DNA from: Ignavibacteria bacterium
Lineage (GTDB): Bacteria; Bacteroidota; Ignavibacteria; Ignavibacteriales; Melioribacteraceae
Direction of reading: 5' to 3'
Length of the DNA stretch: 12,828 nucleotides
Assembly: GCA_027347805.1 (NCBI GenBank)
Contig: DAIEQP010000071.1
Span: 1-12,828, forward strand
A program made the translations under genes and the position numbers. This document shows positions 6,204 through 12,828 of the stretch, one piece after another; within the stretch, counting starts at the first letter, position 1, and every line of letters starts with the position of its first letter. The notes under the pieces are model-generated. The model ran no database searches. It saw nothing but the letters and a program-made list of their open reading frames with translations, and was not told the DNA's origin.

Positions 6204-6666
6204 TTATCAAAAACTAAAAGAAGCGATTTATAAGTATCTGGTGACTGATACCAACTCGTTTAAGACAGCGATCGGTGCTTCTTTTTATGATGATGAACCT
6301 AACGAGGATGATTATACAAATGGAATTCCTTATCCACATTGTATTTATTCTCTTCTACCTGGTGAGCTGGATAGAGACAGTTCCGCAAAGTACGAGAAAC
6401 CTGTTATTCGGTTTACTTTTTTTGATGATCAGGGAGATTCATCCAGAATAACAAACCTAGCTGCTTTACTTGATGCAAGATTTGATGAATGCGAGTCGGG
6501 ATTGAACGCATTGGCTATGAATCCGGACGATGAGCATGATCTTGGAGTTGCAGGAATGACAATTCTTGATGTCAGAAGAATAACAACACTATCCAATTTG
6601 ATGAAAACAGATTTAGGCAATTGGCAACTGCCAGTCGATTACAGAATAGAAATTCAAAGAACTTAA
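6190..6666 (+). CDS. Tail terminator / tail completion protein
   Basis: Protein of 158 residues. The start is TTG at 6190, with GAGG at about 6180-6183 inside the preceding gene. No better ATG exists before the conserved N-terminal helix. The order 'helix (YQKLKEAIYKYLVTD), then FYDDEPNEDDYTNGIPYPHCIYSLLPGE, then strands (VIRFTFFDDQ), helix (ITNLAALLDARFDECES), final strand VDYRIEIQRT' matches the DUF3168/gp17-like tail terminator fold. Such proteins form a hexameric ring that stops tail tube growth and binds the neck. The major tail protein follows 16 bases later, the standard order. The call rests on fold pattern and place; no catalytic motif exists. Confidence 0.72.
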   Translation: MASLDYQKLKEAIYKYLVTDTNSFKTAIGASFYDDEPNEDDYTNGIPYPHCIYSLLPGELDRDSSAKYEKPVIRFTFFDDQGDSSRITNLAALLDARFDECESGLNALAMNPDDEHDLGVAGMTILDVRRITTLSNLMKTDLGNWQLPVDYRIEIQRT

Positions 6667-6682
6667 AAAGTGAGGTAACAAA

Positions 6683-7423
6683 ATGGCAAAAATAAACGGC
6701 AAACTCGTAAAACTTTCTTTCAGCGGTTCCGATGTTCCTTTCAAATCCGATAAGGTAAAACAAGTTTACAAAAAAGCTGATGTCACCGACAACGGCAGTA
6801 CGAATGTTGAAGAGCAGACAACCCGTTACACTGCCGAAATTGAAGTAAGCGGATTTCTTTATAAAGCCGGAGAGAAACAAAATGGTAAAGGATTAAAGCT
6901 GACTTACAATTCCGTTGATTATAAAACATCAGATTTGAGCTATGAAGAAACAGCCGACACTCACGAAACTCCTGACGGTTCAACTTCCGGTGAAGGGACA
7001 GACATAGCTGCAAGTTTCTCAGCAAGGAAAATGACTGCTAGTTTTTGGCAGGAAGACACCGTTGTGGATGCGCCTCTTGGTGCAGCTCACGCAGCCACTT
7101 TATTATTTGCTACCGGTGTTAGTGCTGTTAATTCGGCTCTGACTCTTGAGAGCAAAGATATTGATGGTGAAATAAAGAATGATCAAAAAGTAACCGTTGC
7201 TGGTTTCTTCAAAGGAACAGTAACTGAAACTTCTCTTGGTCTTGCTGTTGGAACAAGTGCTACAGCTACTTTGACTTTGGCTGACGGATCTACAACTGAT
7301 AAAGAAGTAACCGGGACAGCAATACTGGCCAGCAAAAAGATTTCTGCAAATGTAAACGGTGCTGTTGAATTGACTTATAATTTTAAATTCTCTGGTTCAA
7401 TTACTGAAAACATAAAGAGCTAA
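6683..7423 (+). CDS. Major tail (tube) protein
   Basis: Protein of 246 residues with GAGG at about 6672-6675 before the ATG. It has no cysteine, is rich in Thr, Ser, Ala, Val and Lys, and reads as beta strands. The segment 'TTRYTAEIEVSGFLY' (about 46-60) and the final 'VELTYNFKFSGSITE' (about 228-242) are the strand pair typical of siphovirus tail tube subunits, which end with a W/Y-rich 'x-F-x-G-S-G-x-(L/I)T' strand. The middle part, about 120-215, carries a Gly/Thr-rich stretch (GTSATATLTLADG) that may be an outer domain. Tail terminator upstream and the G/GT chaperone downstream fix the identity. Hexamer rings of this protein would build the tail. Confidence 0.83.
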   Translation: MAKINGKLVKLSFSGSDVPFKSDKVKQVYKKADVTDNGSTNVEEQTTRYTAEIEVSGFLYKAGEKQNGKGLKLTYNSVDYKTSDLSYEETADTHETPDGSTSGEGTDIAASFSARKMTASFWQEDTVVDAPLGAAHAATLLFATGVSAVNSALTLESKDIDGEIKNDQKVTVAGFFKGTVTETSLGLAVGTSATATLTLADGSTTDKEVTGTAILASKKISANVNGAVELTYNFKFSGSITENIKS

Positions 7424-7425
7424 AG

Positions 7426-7800
7426 ATGAACACGATTAAAATAAATGGGAGAGAACTTATTCTCTCCCCACGTAAATCAGGTGATGTTTTGCAATTAGTT
7501 GAAGCGACCCAAGATCTTGAACAAACAAACACTTTAGGAATGATTACAGCTGCACAGGTTGTGAATGATTCTTTAAAAGCGACTTATATGAATATTATGG
7601 CAGGATTCGATCAGCTCGGTTGGATTAAAAAATTCAAAAAGATAAAAGAAACAAAGGATTACGTTAAATACAAACTTGGTGCAACAACATATTTAATCAA
7701 TGAATTAACACAGCAAGAGTTATCTGATGCGTGTCAAAATGTATTTGATCTGGAAGGTATAAAAAAAAAAGAACCTCTGAAGGATCAGGAAAACCCATAG
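7426..7800 (+). CDS. Tail assembly chaperone, short form (G-like)
   Basis: Protein of 124 residues, ATG two bases after the tail tube stop. It is a small helical protein with an N-terminal beta hairpin (IKINGRELILSP) and helices to about residue 113, as in lambda gpG-like chaperones of siphoviruses. Near its end lies the run of ten A at 7761-7770. Ribosomes that do not slip read nine further codons (GAA CCT CTG and so on) and stop at TAG 7798-7800. The short form is normally made in excess over the frameshifted form and coats the tape measure during tail assembly. Place between tube protein and tape measure is the standard one. Confidence 0.82.
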   Translation: MNTIKINGRELILSPRKSGDVLQLVEATQDLEQTNTLGMITAAQVVNDSLKATYMNIMAGFDQLGWIKKFKKIKETKDYVKYKLGATTYLINELTQQELSDACQNVFDLEGIKKKEPLKDQENP

Positions 7801-8024
7801 GACGAAATGTTGCAAAGGGTATGATCTCAAAGCATTTTGGAATACCGCTGGATAAAGTTGAAGATGTTTCAATAAAGGATTATCGACTAATGCTATTTAC
7901 AATTTTTAACGACGCTGTTTTACAATCAATGGACCCTTCCGGTTTTAAATTCCAGGATGATGAGGAAGAATATAACGCTCTCGAAAAAGAGCATCGTGCA
8001 ATGTTTCCGGAGAAATATAACTGA
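7426..8024 (+). CDS. Tail assembly chaperone, frameshifted long form (GT-like)
   Basis: A -1 shift on the A10 run (7761-7770) joins the first 115 codons of the short form to a second frame that runs from 7770 to the TGA at 8022-8024, giving about 199 residues. In the second frame there is no stop between 7749 and 8021. The codons right after the slip read R-T-S-E-G-S-G-K-P-I-G-R-N-V-A-K-G and then continue into ISKHFGIPLDKVEDV. Upstream, the second frame has a stop at 7746-7748, so the shift must occur between 7749 and 7800, exactly where the A10 lies. The T part is acidic near its end (DDEEEY). GT binds both tube protein and tape measure. The ATG at 7821 has no ribosome site and is unlikely to be a true start. 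Confidence 0.85.
7761..7770 (+). promoter_or_regulatory. A10 slippery site for -1 frameshift
   Basis: Ten consecutive A bases, read in the zero frame as ATA AAA AAA AAA GAA. The last seven (7764-7770) make the canonical heptamer A-AAA-AAA. After one backward step the tRNA-Lys re-pairs perfectly and reading continues in the frame of the T extension. I see no clear pseudoknot or strong hairpin just downstream. The length of the run also allows slippage by RNA polymerase as an alternative or additional mechanism. Confidence 0.8.
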
Positions 8025-9871
8025 TGGAACGCGAAGTAAAAGTTGGGTCTGCATATTTTGATATAATTGCTAAATCAGAGCAATTAAAATCAACTCTTAG
8101 AGCCTCAGAGGCAGATGTTCATCGTGCAGCCAAAAACTTCGAAGATGCATTCAGGAACGCAAAACTCGATATTGATAACCGCATACTTACGATGCGATTT
8201 AGTCAATTACAGGGTCTGCATAAAGCATTAATGGTTCAGCTTAATCAAAAGATTAAACTCGATGCTGATGTTGCATCCATCGAACGAACCAGAATAGCAA
8301 TTTCCAGCGTTGAAGATGCTCTTGGTAAGATGAATAGACGCTCAAACAATTTTAGTGGCGTTGGAATGAGTTTTAACAGAATCATTCAGGATTCTGCATA
8401 CGTTACCCAAGGTTTTGGTTTTTGGATTAATGCAATTGGTAACAACATCACAAATTTTGCTGAGAACATTCAATATGCCAGAGCCAGAGGAGATTCGTTT
8501 AAGTCGATGCTCTCTGGAATGTTCACGGGCGTTAACTTGTATATAATGATCCTCAGTGCTGCAGTTTCCATTATAACTGCATTTGCAAATGCTAATAGAG
8601 ATGCAAAAGAGTCACTGAAATTTGATTTAACAGGATTAATAGGCGACCTCAATGCCTACGCTGATTCCATCAAACAAATAAAAAATGAATTAAGCGGCCT
8701 GAGCAATGTTGATCTTGGTAAAACTATTGGGGAACTGAATAAAAAACTTAGTGAATTAAATTTCAAAAAAGATGCGGTAGGATTTGTTGGTGCACTTAAA
8801 TCTGGCGGTCCAATCGGTTCCTTATTGGCAAAAATATTTTTTCCTGACCCAGATGAAATAAAGAAAGAAAGTAAGAAAACATCTGATGCTCTTGAAGCTG
8901 CCAATGCTGAGTTAGTTGGTCGTAGTTATTCTAAATCGTATAATTTCATTAAAAAAAGGGTAGAGGAATTACAAAAGGATTTTTATGCAGGGAATACGGC
9001 GCTTGCACCACTAATCAAACAGCTTAAAAAACAGCTTCAAGAAATTGATGATCTACTCGACCCAGACGAACAGAAAAAAGAGCTTGGAGTTCTTCAACCG
9101 TTAATATCGAAACTCGACACATTAGAAAAATTAAAACCTTTCGCCAAAACTCAGCAACAAGCAGTTGATTTACAGCAAGCAATTAATTCTGTGAATAAAG
9201 AGCTTGATGACATGAAGGCAAAAATTAAAATTATGGCGGAGGGCAGGAACACAAGTTTAACAGATCTACCTGTAAAGGGTGCTGATAAGATTTTCCAGTT
9301 TAATAAAATGAATGAAAAACATCCTGGCAAAATGTGGGATACCGATGTATATCAGGAAAGTGAACCATTCAGAAATGTATTAAAAAGAATTGATGAAGAT
9401 ATTAAAAGAGATGAGCAAACATTTATAAGTTTTTCAAATACAATCTCATCAGGATTAATCAGCGGTATTTCTGCAGGTGAAAGCTTTATAAGTATTCTCG
9501 GAACCATCCTCATTCGTTTAACTGAAATGGTAGCGCAAGCACTCATTTTCGAATGGATATTTAAAATGATTGCCCCAGCCGGTTTGAAAAGTGGTGGAAT
9601 GTTCCAGGGGATTTTTGGAAGGGTATTAACGCAAACATCAATACCATCATCAACTTTTAGTGGTGAAAATGTATCACTGAACACCATGAACTCTGCAATT
9701 GGAGGAAAACTTGATTCAATAAACGATTCTCTCCAAGCAAATACAGTCAACAATCTAAGAGGCAGAAAAATAGTGGTGCCGATTTATTTGGATCGAAGAC
9801 AGGTGGGAATGGCTGTAACTGAAATTCAGGATGAAATGGACAGAGGTAATGTTCAAGGAGTAAGAGGATGA
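8024..9871 (+). CDS. Tail tape measure protein
   Basis: Protein of 615 residues starting in a TGATG overlap with the chaperone. It is mostly helical and charged with two hydrophobic parts: about 168-188 (NLYIMILSAAVSIITAFA) and about 490-521 (ILGTILIRLTEMVAQALIFEWIFKMIAP). Helical segments near 280-405 look like coiled coils. It starts with 'KVGSAYFDIIAKSEQLKSTL', like other tape measures whose N-terminus reads 'x-G-x-(A/L)-x-x-(D/E)-I-x-x-x'. The C-terminal region (SGGMFQGIFGR, then a strand KIVVPIYLDRRQVG) is also typical. The usual scaling of about 0.15 nm per residue would give a tail of roughly 90 nm, on the short side. The hydrophobic parts may form the channel for DNA entry. Place and shape make the call secure. 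Confidence 0.88.
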   Translation: MEREVKVGSAYFDIIAKSEQLKSTLRASEADVHRAAKNFEDAFRNAKLDIDNRILTMRFSQLQGLHKALMVQLNQKIKLDADVASIERTRIAISSVEDALGKMNRRSNNFSGVGMSFNRIIQDSAYVTQGFGFWINAIGNNITNFAENIQYARARGDSFKSMLSGMFTGVNLYIMILSAAVSIITAFANANRDAKESLKFDLTGLIGDLNAYADSIKQIKNELSGLSNVDLGKTIGELNKKLSELNFKKDAVGFVGALKSGGPIGSLLAKIFFPDPDEIKKESKKTSDALEAANAELVGRSYSKSYNFIKKRVEELQKDFYAGNTALAPLIKQLKKQLQEIDDLLDPDEQKKELGVLQPLISKLDTLEKLKPFAKTQQQAVDLQQAINSVNKELDDMKAKIKIMAEGRNTSLTDLPVKGADKIFQFNKMNEKHPGKMWDTDVYQESEPFRNVLKRIDEDIKRDEQTFISFSNTISSGLISGISAGESFISILGTILIRLTEMVAQALIFEWIFKMIAPAGLKSGGMFQGIFGRVLTQTSIPSSTFSGENVSLNTMNSAIGGKLDSINDSLQANTVNNLRGRKIVVPIYLDRRQVGMAVTEIQDEMDRGNVQGVRG

Positions 9872-11106
9872 AGGTAGAACATTATTTTAATAATACATGG
9901 AATGATATTTCAGATTATGTAGAGAAAATTGACTCTCTACCGCGAGCAATGAGAAATAGAGACTATTCATTAAAAGGAGAAATAGTATCAATTGACATTG
10001 CTATAACAATAAGAGACGACGCGAATTATAATGATACTTTTGTATTTGCATCGGGGGATAAATTTAGGTTAAAAGATAACAATGATACAATAATTTGGAA
10101 TGGACAGCTCGAGTCTTCACATCATAATTATTTTGCAGATCTATTTGAACTACAAATAAAACCACACTTATTTAAACTACAAAACCAATTTGTAGACTAT
10201 AATACGCTTCATAGTTTATTTGTTGCTGGTGATGCTGATGAATATTGGATAGATCATTATAATTTTAAAAGTGTCCAATTGCTTTATTGCTTAGAATGTC
10301 TATTCACTGCGTGCGGTGTAACTCTTACCATTCCAAATGAAATTTATACAACCGCATTATTTACGAGAACAACAGACGGTATAAACTGGATTGAAACTGA
10401 AATAACAATAGCAGATTTATATTTCGATGAATATCAACTTTATTGCCTTAACCAAAGTGTTACAGTTTTATATACAGAAATTGACAACGTTGCTAATGAC
10501 TACATAGGATCAAAAATAAAATGTTGGGATTTGGTATCACAAATATTAAAGGCTACAAAACTAACTTTGCTGCCTGATGGAGATGATGGTTACTTATTAA
10601 GTTTTAACACAGGGAATTATACAATAAATGATGATGATACTTTTGAATATGACTTAACTGCCATTAGTGACCAAATTGATCAAGATGGACTGGGTTGCCG
10701 ATACATGGCGCCATTGACATTATCACCATTAAGATTAGGAAGGTCCGGATTTTATACAACTCCAAAAACACTAATAGCAACACCGGGAACAGTTGGCAAA
10801 GGTGGCGAATTAACAGTCCTTAGTAATTTCGCTATAATTTTTTCTGACGCCAAAAATAGAGTGAGTGGTTTTAACGATGATTTTGAAGAAAGAATTGGTT
10901 ACATATATTTAAGTGGTGATTTAATATTTAGCAATAATTCTCCTAATGCCACCGTCAATTTAATTGCCAGCGAATTTGCCTATAAAGCAATGCCTCACAC
11001 TTACGAAACCAGATTGACAAATTATGAAAGTATATTTAATACAATAGAAGATCATAAGGTCGATCCAGTTTGGGAAAACTCTGAAATTGTTCAGGAGATA
11101 ATCTAA
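9868..11106 (+). CDS. Tail hub / tip protein (Dit- or Tal-like position)
   Basis: Protein of 412 residues starting in an ATGA overlap with the tape measure. The first 110 residues read as a beta barrel: 'ISDYVEKIDSLPRAMRNRDYSLKGEIVSIDIAI' (strands and turn, about 14-46), then 'FASGDKFRLKDNNDTIIWNGQLES', which resembles the 'F-x-x-G-D-x-(V/F)-x-(L/I)...I-x-x-G-x-(I/L)' core of phage hub proteins of the gp27/gpD class. A cysteine-bearing helix lies at about 137-149 (LLYCLECLFTAC). The rest is beta-rich and Asn/Asp/Thr-rich. Gene order after the tape measure makes a baseplate hub or distal tail role likely; which of the two is not clear. The gene looks richer in AAT, ATA and TTA codons than its neighbours. 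Confidence 0.6.
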   Translation: MKVEHYFNNTWNDISDYVEKIDSLPRAMRNRDYSLKGEIVSIDIAITIRDDANYNDTFVFASGDKFRLKDNNDTIIWNGQLESSHHNYFADLFELQIKPHLFKLQNQFVDYNTLHSLFVAGDADEYWIDHYNFKSVQLLYCLECLFTACGVTLTIPNEIYTTALFTRTTDGINWIETEITIADLYFDEYQLYCLNQSVTVLYTEIDNVANDYIGSKIKCWDLVSQILKATKLTLLPDGDDGYLLSFNTGNYTINDDDTFEYDLTAISDQIDQDGLGCRYMAPLTLSPLRLGRSGFYTTPKTLIATPGTVGKGGELTVLSNFAIIFSDAKNRVSGFNDDFEERIGYIYLSGDLIFSNNSPNATVNLIASEFAYKAMPHTYETRLTNYESIFNTIEDHKVDPVWENSEIVQEII

Positions 11107-11603
11107 TGGCAAGTACTGTATTTCCACCCGGAGTCCCAAGCTTTTTACCGCAAAATTCACAGACAAGAATTTATTTATATAATTCAAAATTCCTGACTTT
11201 TAAGCTGAATGAAAAAGTCGCGAAGATGTTTGAATCTCCAATCTCCGATGTAGGGAAAAGGACGTGGAAAACAAAGGGGTCTTATGCTACCTTTGAAATA
11301 TTAGTGCACCTTTTTAAATTCGATCAAAATCCTTTATCATCTCCGTATAACACAGCAAAATCAGTTGCTTCATTGTATCTGCAGCATGAAGATACAGACG
11401 TTTCTTTCTATCCGTTCTCGGGATCAACAGGCGAAGGATTACCATTGCGGAAAGTTGCATCAAATGACCCGGTGCTTTGTCATATCGCCAATATAGATTT
11501 TGATTTTTTAGAACGAGCCGGTAACATGTTTGATGTTTGCAAAATCACTTTTATAACTAACGAATTTTATGATTTATCAAAATTAATTTTAAATCCAGCA
11601 TGA
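11106..11603 (+). CDS. Tail-tip structural protein, paralogue 1
   Basis: Protein of 165 residues in a TAATG overlap with the previous gene. It shares a clear core with the next gene: GKRTW at 50-54, FEILVHLFK at 63-71 and 'HEDTDVSFYPFSG' at 94-106. The core alternates hydrophobic and polar residues like a beta sandwich. There is no signal peptide or membrane segment. An N-terminal arm with PPGVPSFLPQ (about 7-16) and a longer middle (about 72-85) set it apart from paralogue 2. Between hub and fibre genes, a role as a tail-tip or baseplate building block is likely. I do not recognise a named family, so the function is inferred from place only. Confidence 0.55.
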   Translation: MASTVFPPGVPSFLPQNSQTRIYLYNSKFLTFKLNEKVAKMFESPISDVGKRTWKTKGSYATFEILVHLFKFDQNPLSSPYNTAKSVASLYLQHEDTDVSFYPFSGSTGEGLPLRKVASNDPVLCHIANIDFDFLERAGNMFDVCKITFITNEFYDLSKLILNPA

Positions 11604-12082
11604 GCACAGTATTTGGTGAACAGACAGCTTTAATTGAATGCGGCGAGGTTTCATTGACTTTGGACTATTGCATAGTTGAGCCAAACTTTTTGAAACCCGT
11701 TGCAATCATGCATGAGTCAGTTTTAACCGGTAAACGCACATGGTCACGAAATGAAAGGTTTGTTGAGTTTGAAGTTATGATATACTTATTCAAATACCCT
11801 GACGGAGGAAAGGCAGTTTTAAATTCTCTGCTTGCAATGGAAGATCAGGAGGTAAATTTTTTTATGCACTCAGATGGATTTTTAACACAATTAATGTGGC
11901 TTGTGGGAATAGATGTATTCGCTCTGATTAAACCATATTCGAAGGATGTTGCAATTTTATCATTAGCTAACAAAAATTATCTCAGATTGTCATCCGGGCC
12001 GGTTCTTGATGATGCAACTGGTCAGCCGATACTTGATGACAATAGTGGCAATGAAATAATAGGTGATGGAATAACGATATGA
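11600..12082 (+). CDS. Tail-tip structural protein, paralogue 2, with repeat tail
   Basis: Protein of 160 residues starting in an ATGA overlap. It aligns with paralogue 1 over the core: GKRTW at 44-48, FEVMIYLFK at 57-65 and 'MEDQEVNFFMHSDG' at 80-93. The last 28 residues hold an imperfect repeat: GPVLDDAT (133-140), GQPILDDNS (141-149) and GNEIIGDG (150-157), where each unit has G, then a branched residue, then D. Such short Asp/Gly units look like a beta-turn linker and may dock to the fibre encoded next. The gene has no obvious ribosome site of its own and is likely coupled to the one before. Specific function is unknown. Confidence 0.55.
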   Translation: MSTVFGEQTALIECGEVSLTLDYCIVEPNFLKPVAIMHESVLTGKRTWSRNERFVEFEVMIYLFKYPDGGKAVLNSLLAMEDQEVNFFMHSDGFLTQLMWLVGIDVFALIKPYSKDVAILSLANKNYLRLSSGPVLDDATGQPILDDNSGNEIIGDGITI

Positions 12083-12828
12083 AAAAATTAATATTAATTA
12101 TAGTATTTATTGTTTTAACTGGATGCATTGGTGCACAGGGTGGCACAGCGTGGAGCAGTTATCCTCGTGTTACATCTCTTTCAGACAATGACGTTTTCTT
12201 AATGTCCAGAGCTTTAGTGATGAAAGGATTTTTATATTCATCACTGCGCAGCTCTTTGAGAACTACTTTTGACACTGCTTATGTTAGGAAGAATAAAACC
12301 AACACCATCGATTATGACTGGTATTTTACAAAGTACGTTTCAATCAGGTATCCTCTTACTCTCGGTCAGGAAAATTATCCAGGTGCGTTGAAGATCTCCG
12401 CCGGTCAATCGCAGAGTGCCGGTTATGTGGAACTTACAACAAATGCAACGACAAACCGGAGTATATTATTCCCTGACGGAAATCCGGAAGACTCAGTGGC
12501 TTATAGAGGTTGGGTGAGGGATTCATTAAATCGAATCAACATCAATGGGAAGTTTATAATCAATTCTTCCGGCAATATCACCAAGATTAATAACGTTGCT
12601 TATTCATTTCCTTCGGTTCGATTGGCTGATTCGTTTTTATATGATTCACTGGGAAACGGTAATCTCAAATGGAAAAAGACTCCAAGTTCATCATTTGATT
12701 CCACAAAATATTATTCTCGCATAAACATGCAGACTTCTGGTGGTGCGCAGTTACATTGGAATAATTTAACAAATAAACCAGACGCTCTCGCGGACGGTGC
12801 AACAAAAGGTATTTCTGCTTTTTATGCA
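12079..12828 (+). CDS. Tail fibre-like protein with Sec/lipobox N-terminus (partial)
   Basis: The reading frame is open for 250 codons from ATG 12079 (ATGA overlap) to the window edge, so the 3' end is missing. The N-terminus is a Sec signal: KK, hydrophobic run LILIIVFIVL, then LTGC at 13-16 (lipobox form) and GAQ at 18-20. The mature part begins with 'SLSDNDVFLMSRALVMKGFLYSSLRSSLR' (about 33-61 in total, broken by turns), which resembles the attachment domain at the start of many phage fibre proteins. Later 'HWNNLTNKPDALADG' (226-240) is a motif seen in fibre shafts. The middle is Ser/Asn/Thr/Tyr-rich beta sequence. It lies where a receptor-binding protein is expected. The export signal is at odds with cytoplasmic tail assembly. 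Confidence 0.65.
   Translation, partial: MKKLILIIVFIVLTGCIGAQGGTAWSSYPRVTSLSDNDVFLMSRALVMKGFLYSSLRSSLRTTFDTAYVRKNKTNTIDYDWYFTKYVSIRYPLTLGQENYPGALKISAGQSQSAGYVELTTNATTNRSILFPDGNPEDSVAYRGWVRDSLNRININGKFIINSSGNITKINNVAYSFPSVRLADSFLYDSLGNGNLKWKKTPSSSFDSTKYYSRINMQTSGGAQLHWNNLTNKPDALADGATKGISAFYA

Noticed and set aside
7821..8024. Stand-alone 67-residue gene after the tail chaperone
   Set aside because: No ribosome site before the ATG, and the same frame is open back through the A10 run. It is better explained as the frameshifted extension of the chaperone.
1..12828. tRNA genes, insertion sequences, integrase or lysogeny genes, defence genes
   Set aside because: None could be recognised on either strand; whether this is a prophage or a lytic phage cannot be decided from this window.

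Overview
The window is a compact, single-strand (+) morphogenesis and lysis module of a tailed phage or prophage (Caudoviricetes, siphovirus-like). It runs from the end of a MuF-type minor head protein into the start of a probable tail fibre. Large terminase, portal and most of the MuF gene lie upstream, outside the window. The DNA is AT-rich. A GH24 endolysin and a candidate unimolecular spanin point to a Gram-negative host. Two Sec-type N-termini ending in the Ala-Gln style common in Bacteroidota and Chlorobi/Ignavibacteria make that broad group my best guess, with low confidence.

Layout. 1-198: tail end of the MuF-like head protein. 199-372: spacer. 373-2809: capsid block with a coiled-coil scaffold, an HK97-fold/P22-like major capsid protein, a small secreted beta-rich protein and a small decoration-like protein. 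Two hairpins flank the decoration-like gene; the second (2849-2880) is a convincing intrinsic terminator. 2904-4105: a zinc-knuckle protein with an acidic, lysine-ended tail, then the gp6-like head-tail connector and the head-closure (joining) protein. 4116-5682: a lysis cassette of a TM/coiled-coil protein, a two-TM holin, a protein with u-spanin architecture, and a GH24 endolysin. 5682-6666: gp10-like neck protein and tail terminator. 6683-8024: major tail (tube) protein, then tail assembly chaperone G and its -1 frameshifted extension T. 8024-11106: tape measure and a tail hub-like protein. 11106-12082: two tandem paralogous tail-tip proteins. 12079-12828: a fibre-like protein with a Sec/lipobox N-terminus, running off the window.

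The genes are tightly coupled, often with TAATG, TGATG or ATGA overlaps, and read as one late operon. Procapsid proteins come first, probably made in excess because of the hairpins after the capsid genes. Head completion, lysis, tail tube, tape measure, tip and fibre follow. The most notable points are the A10 slippery site for G/GT, the lysis cassette placed inside the neck gene cluster, the u-spanin-like protein, the duplicated tail-tip genes, and two structural-cluster proteins carrying export signals.
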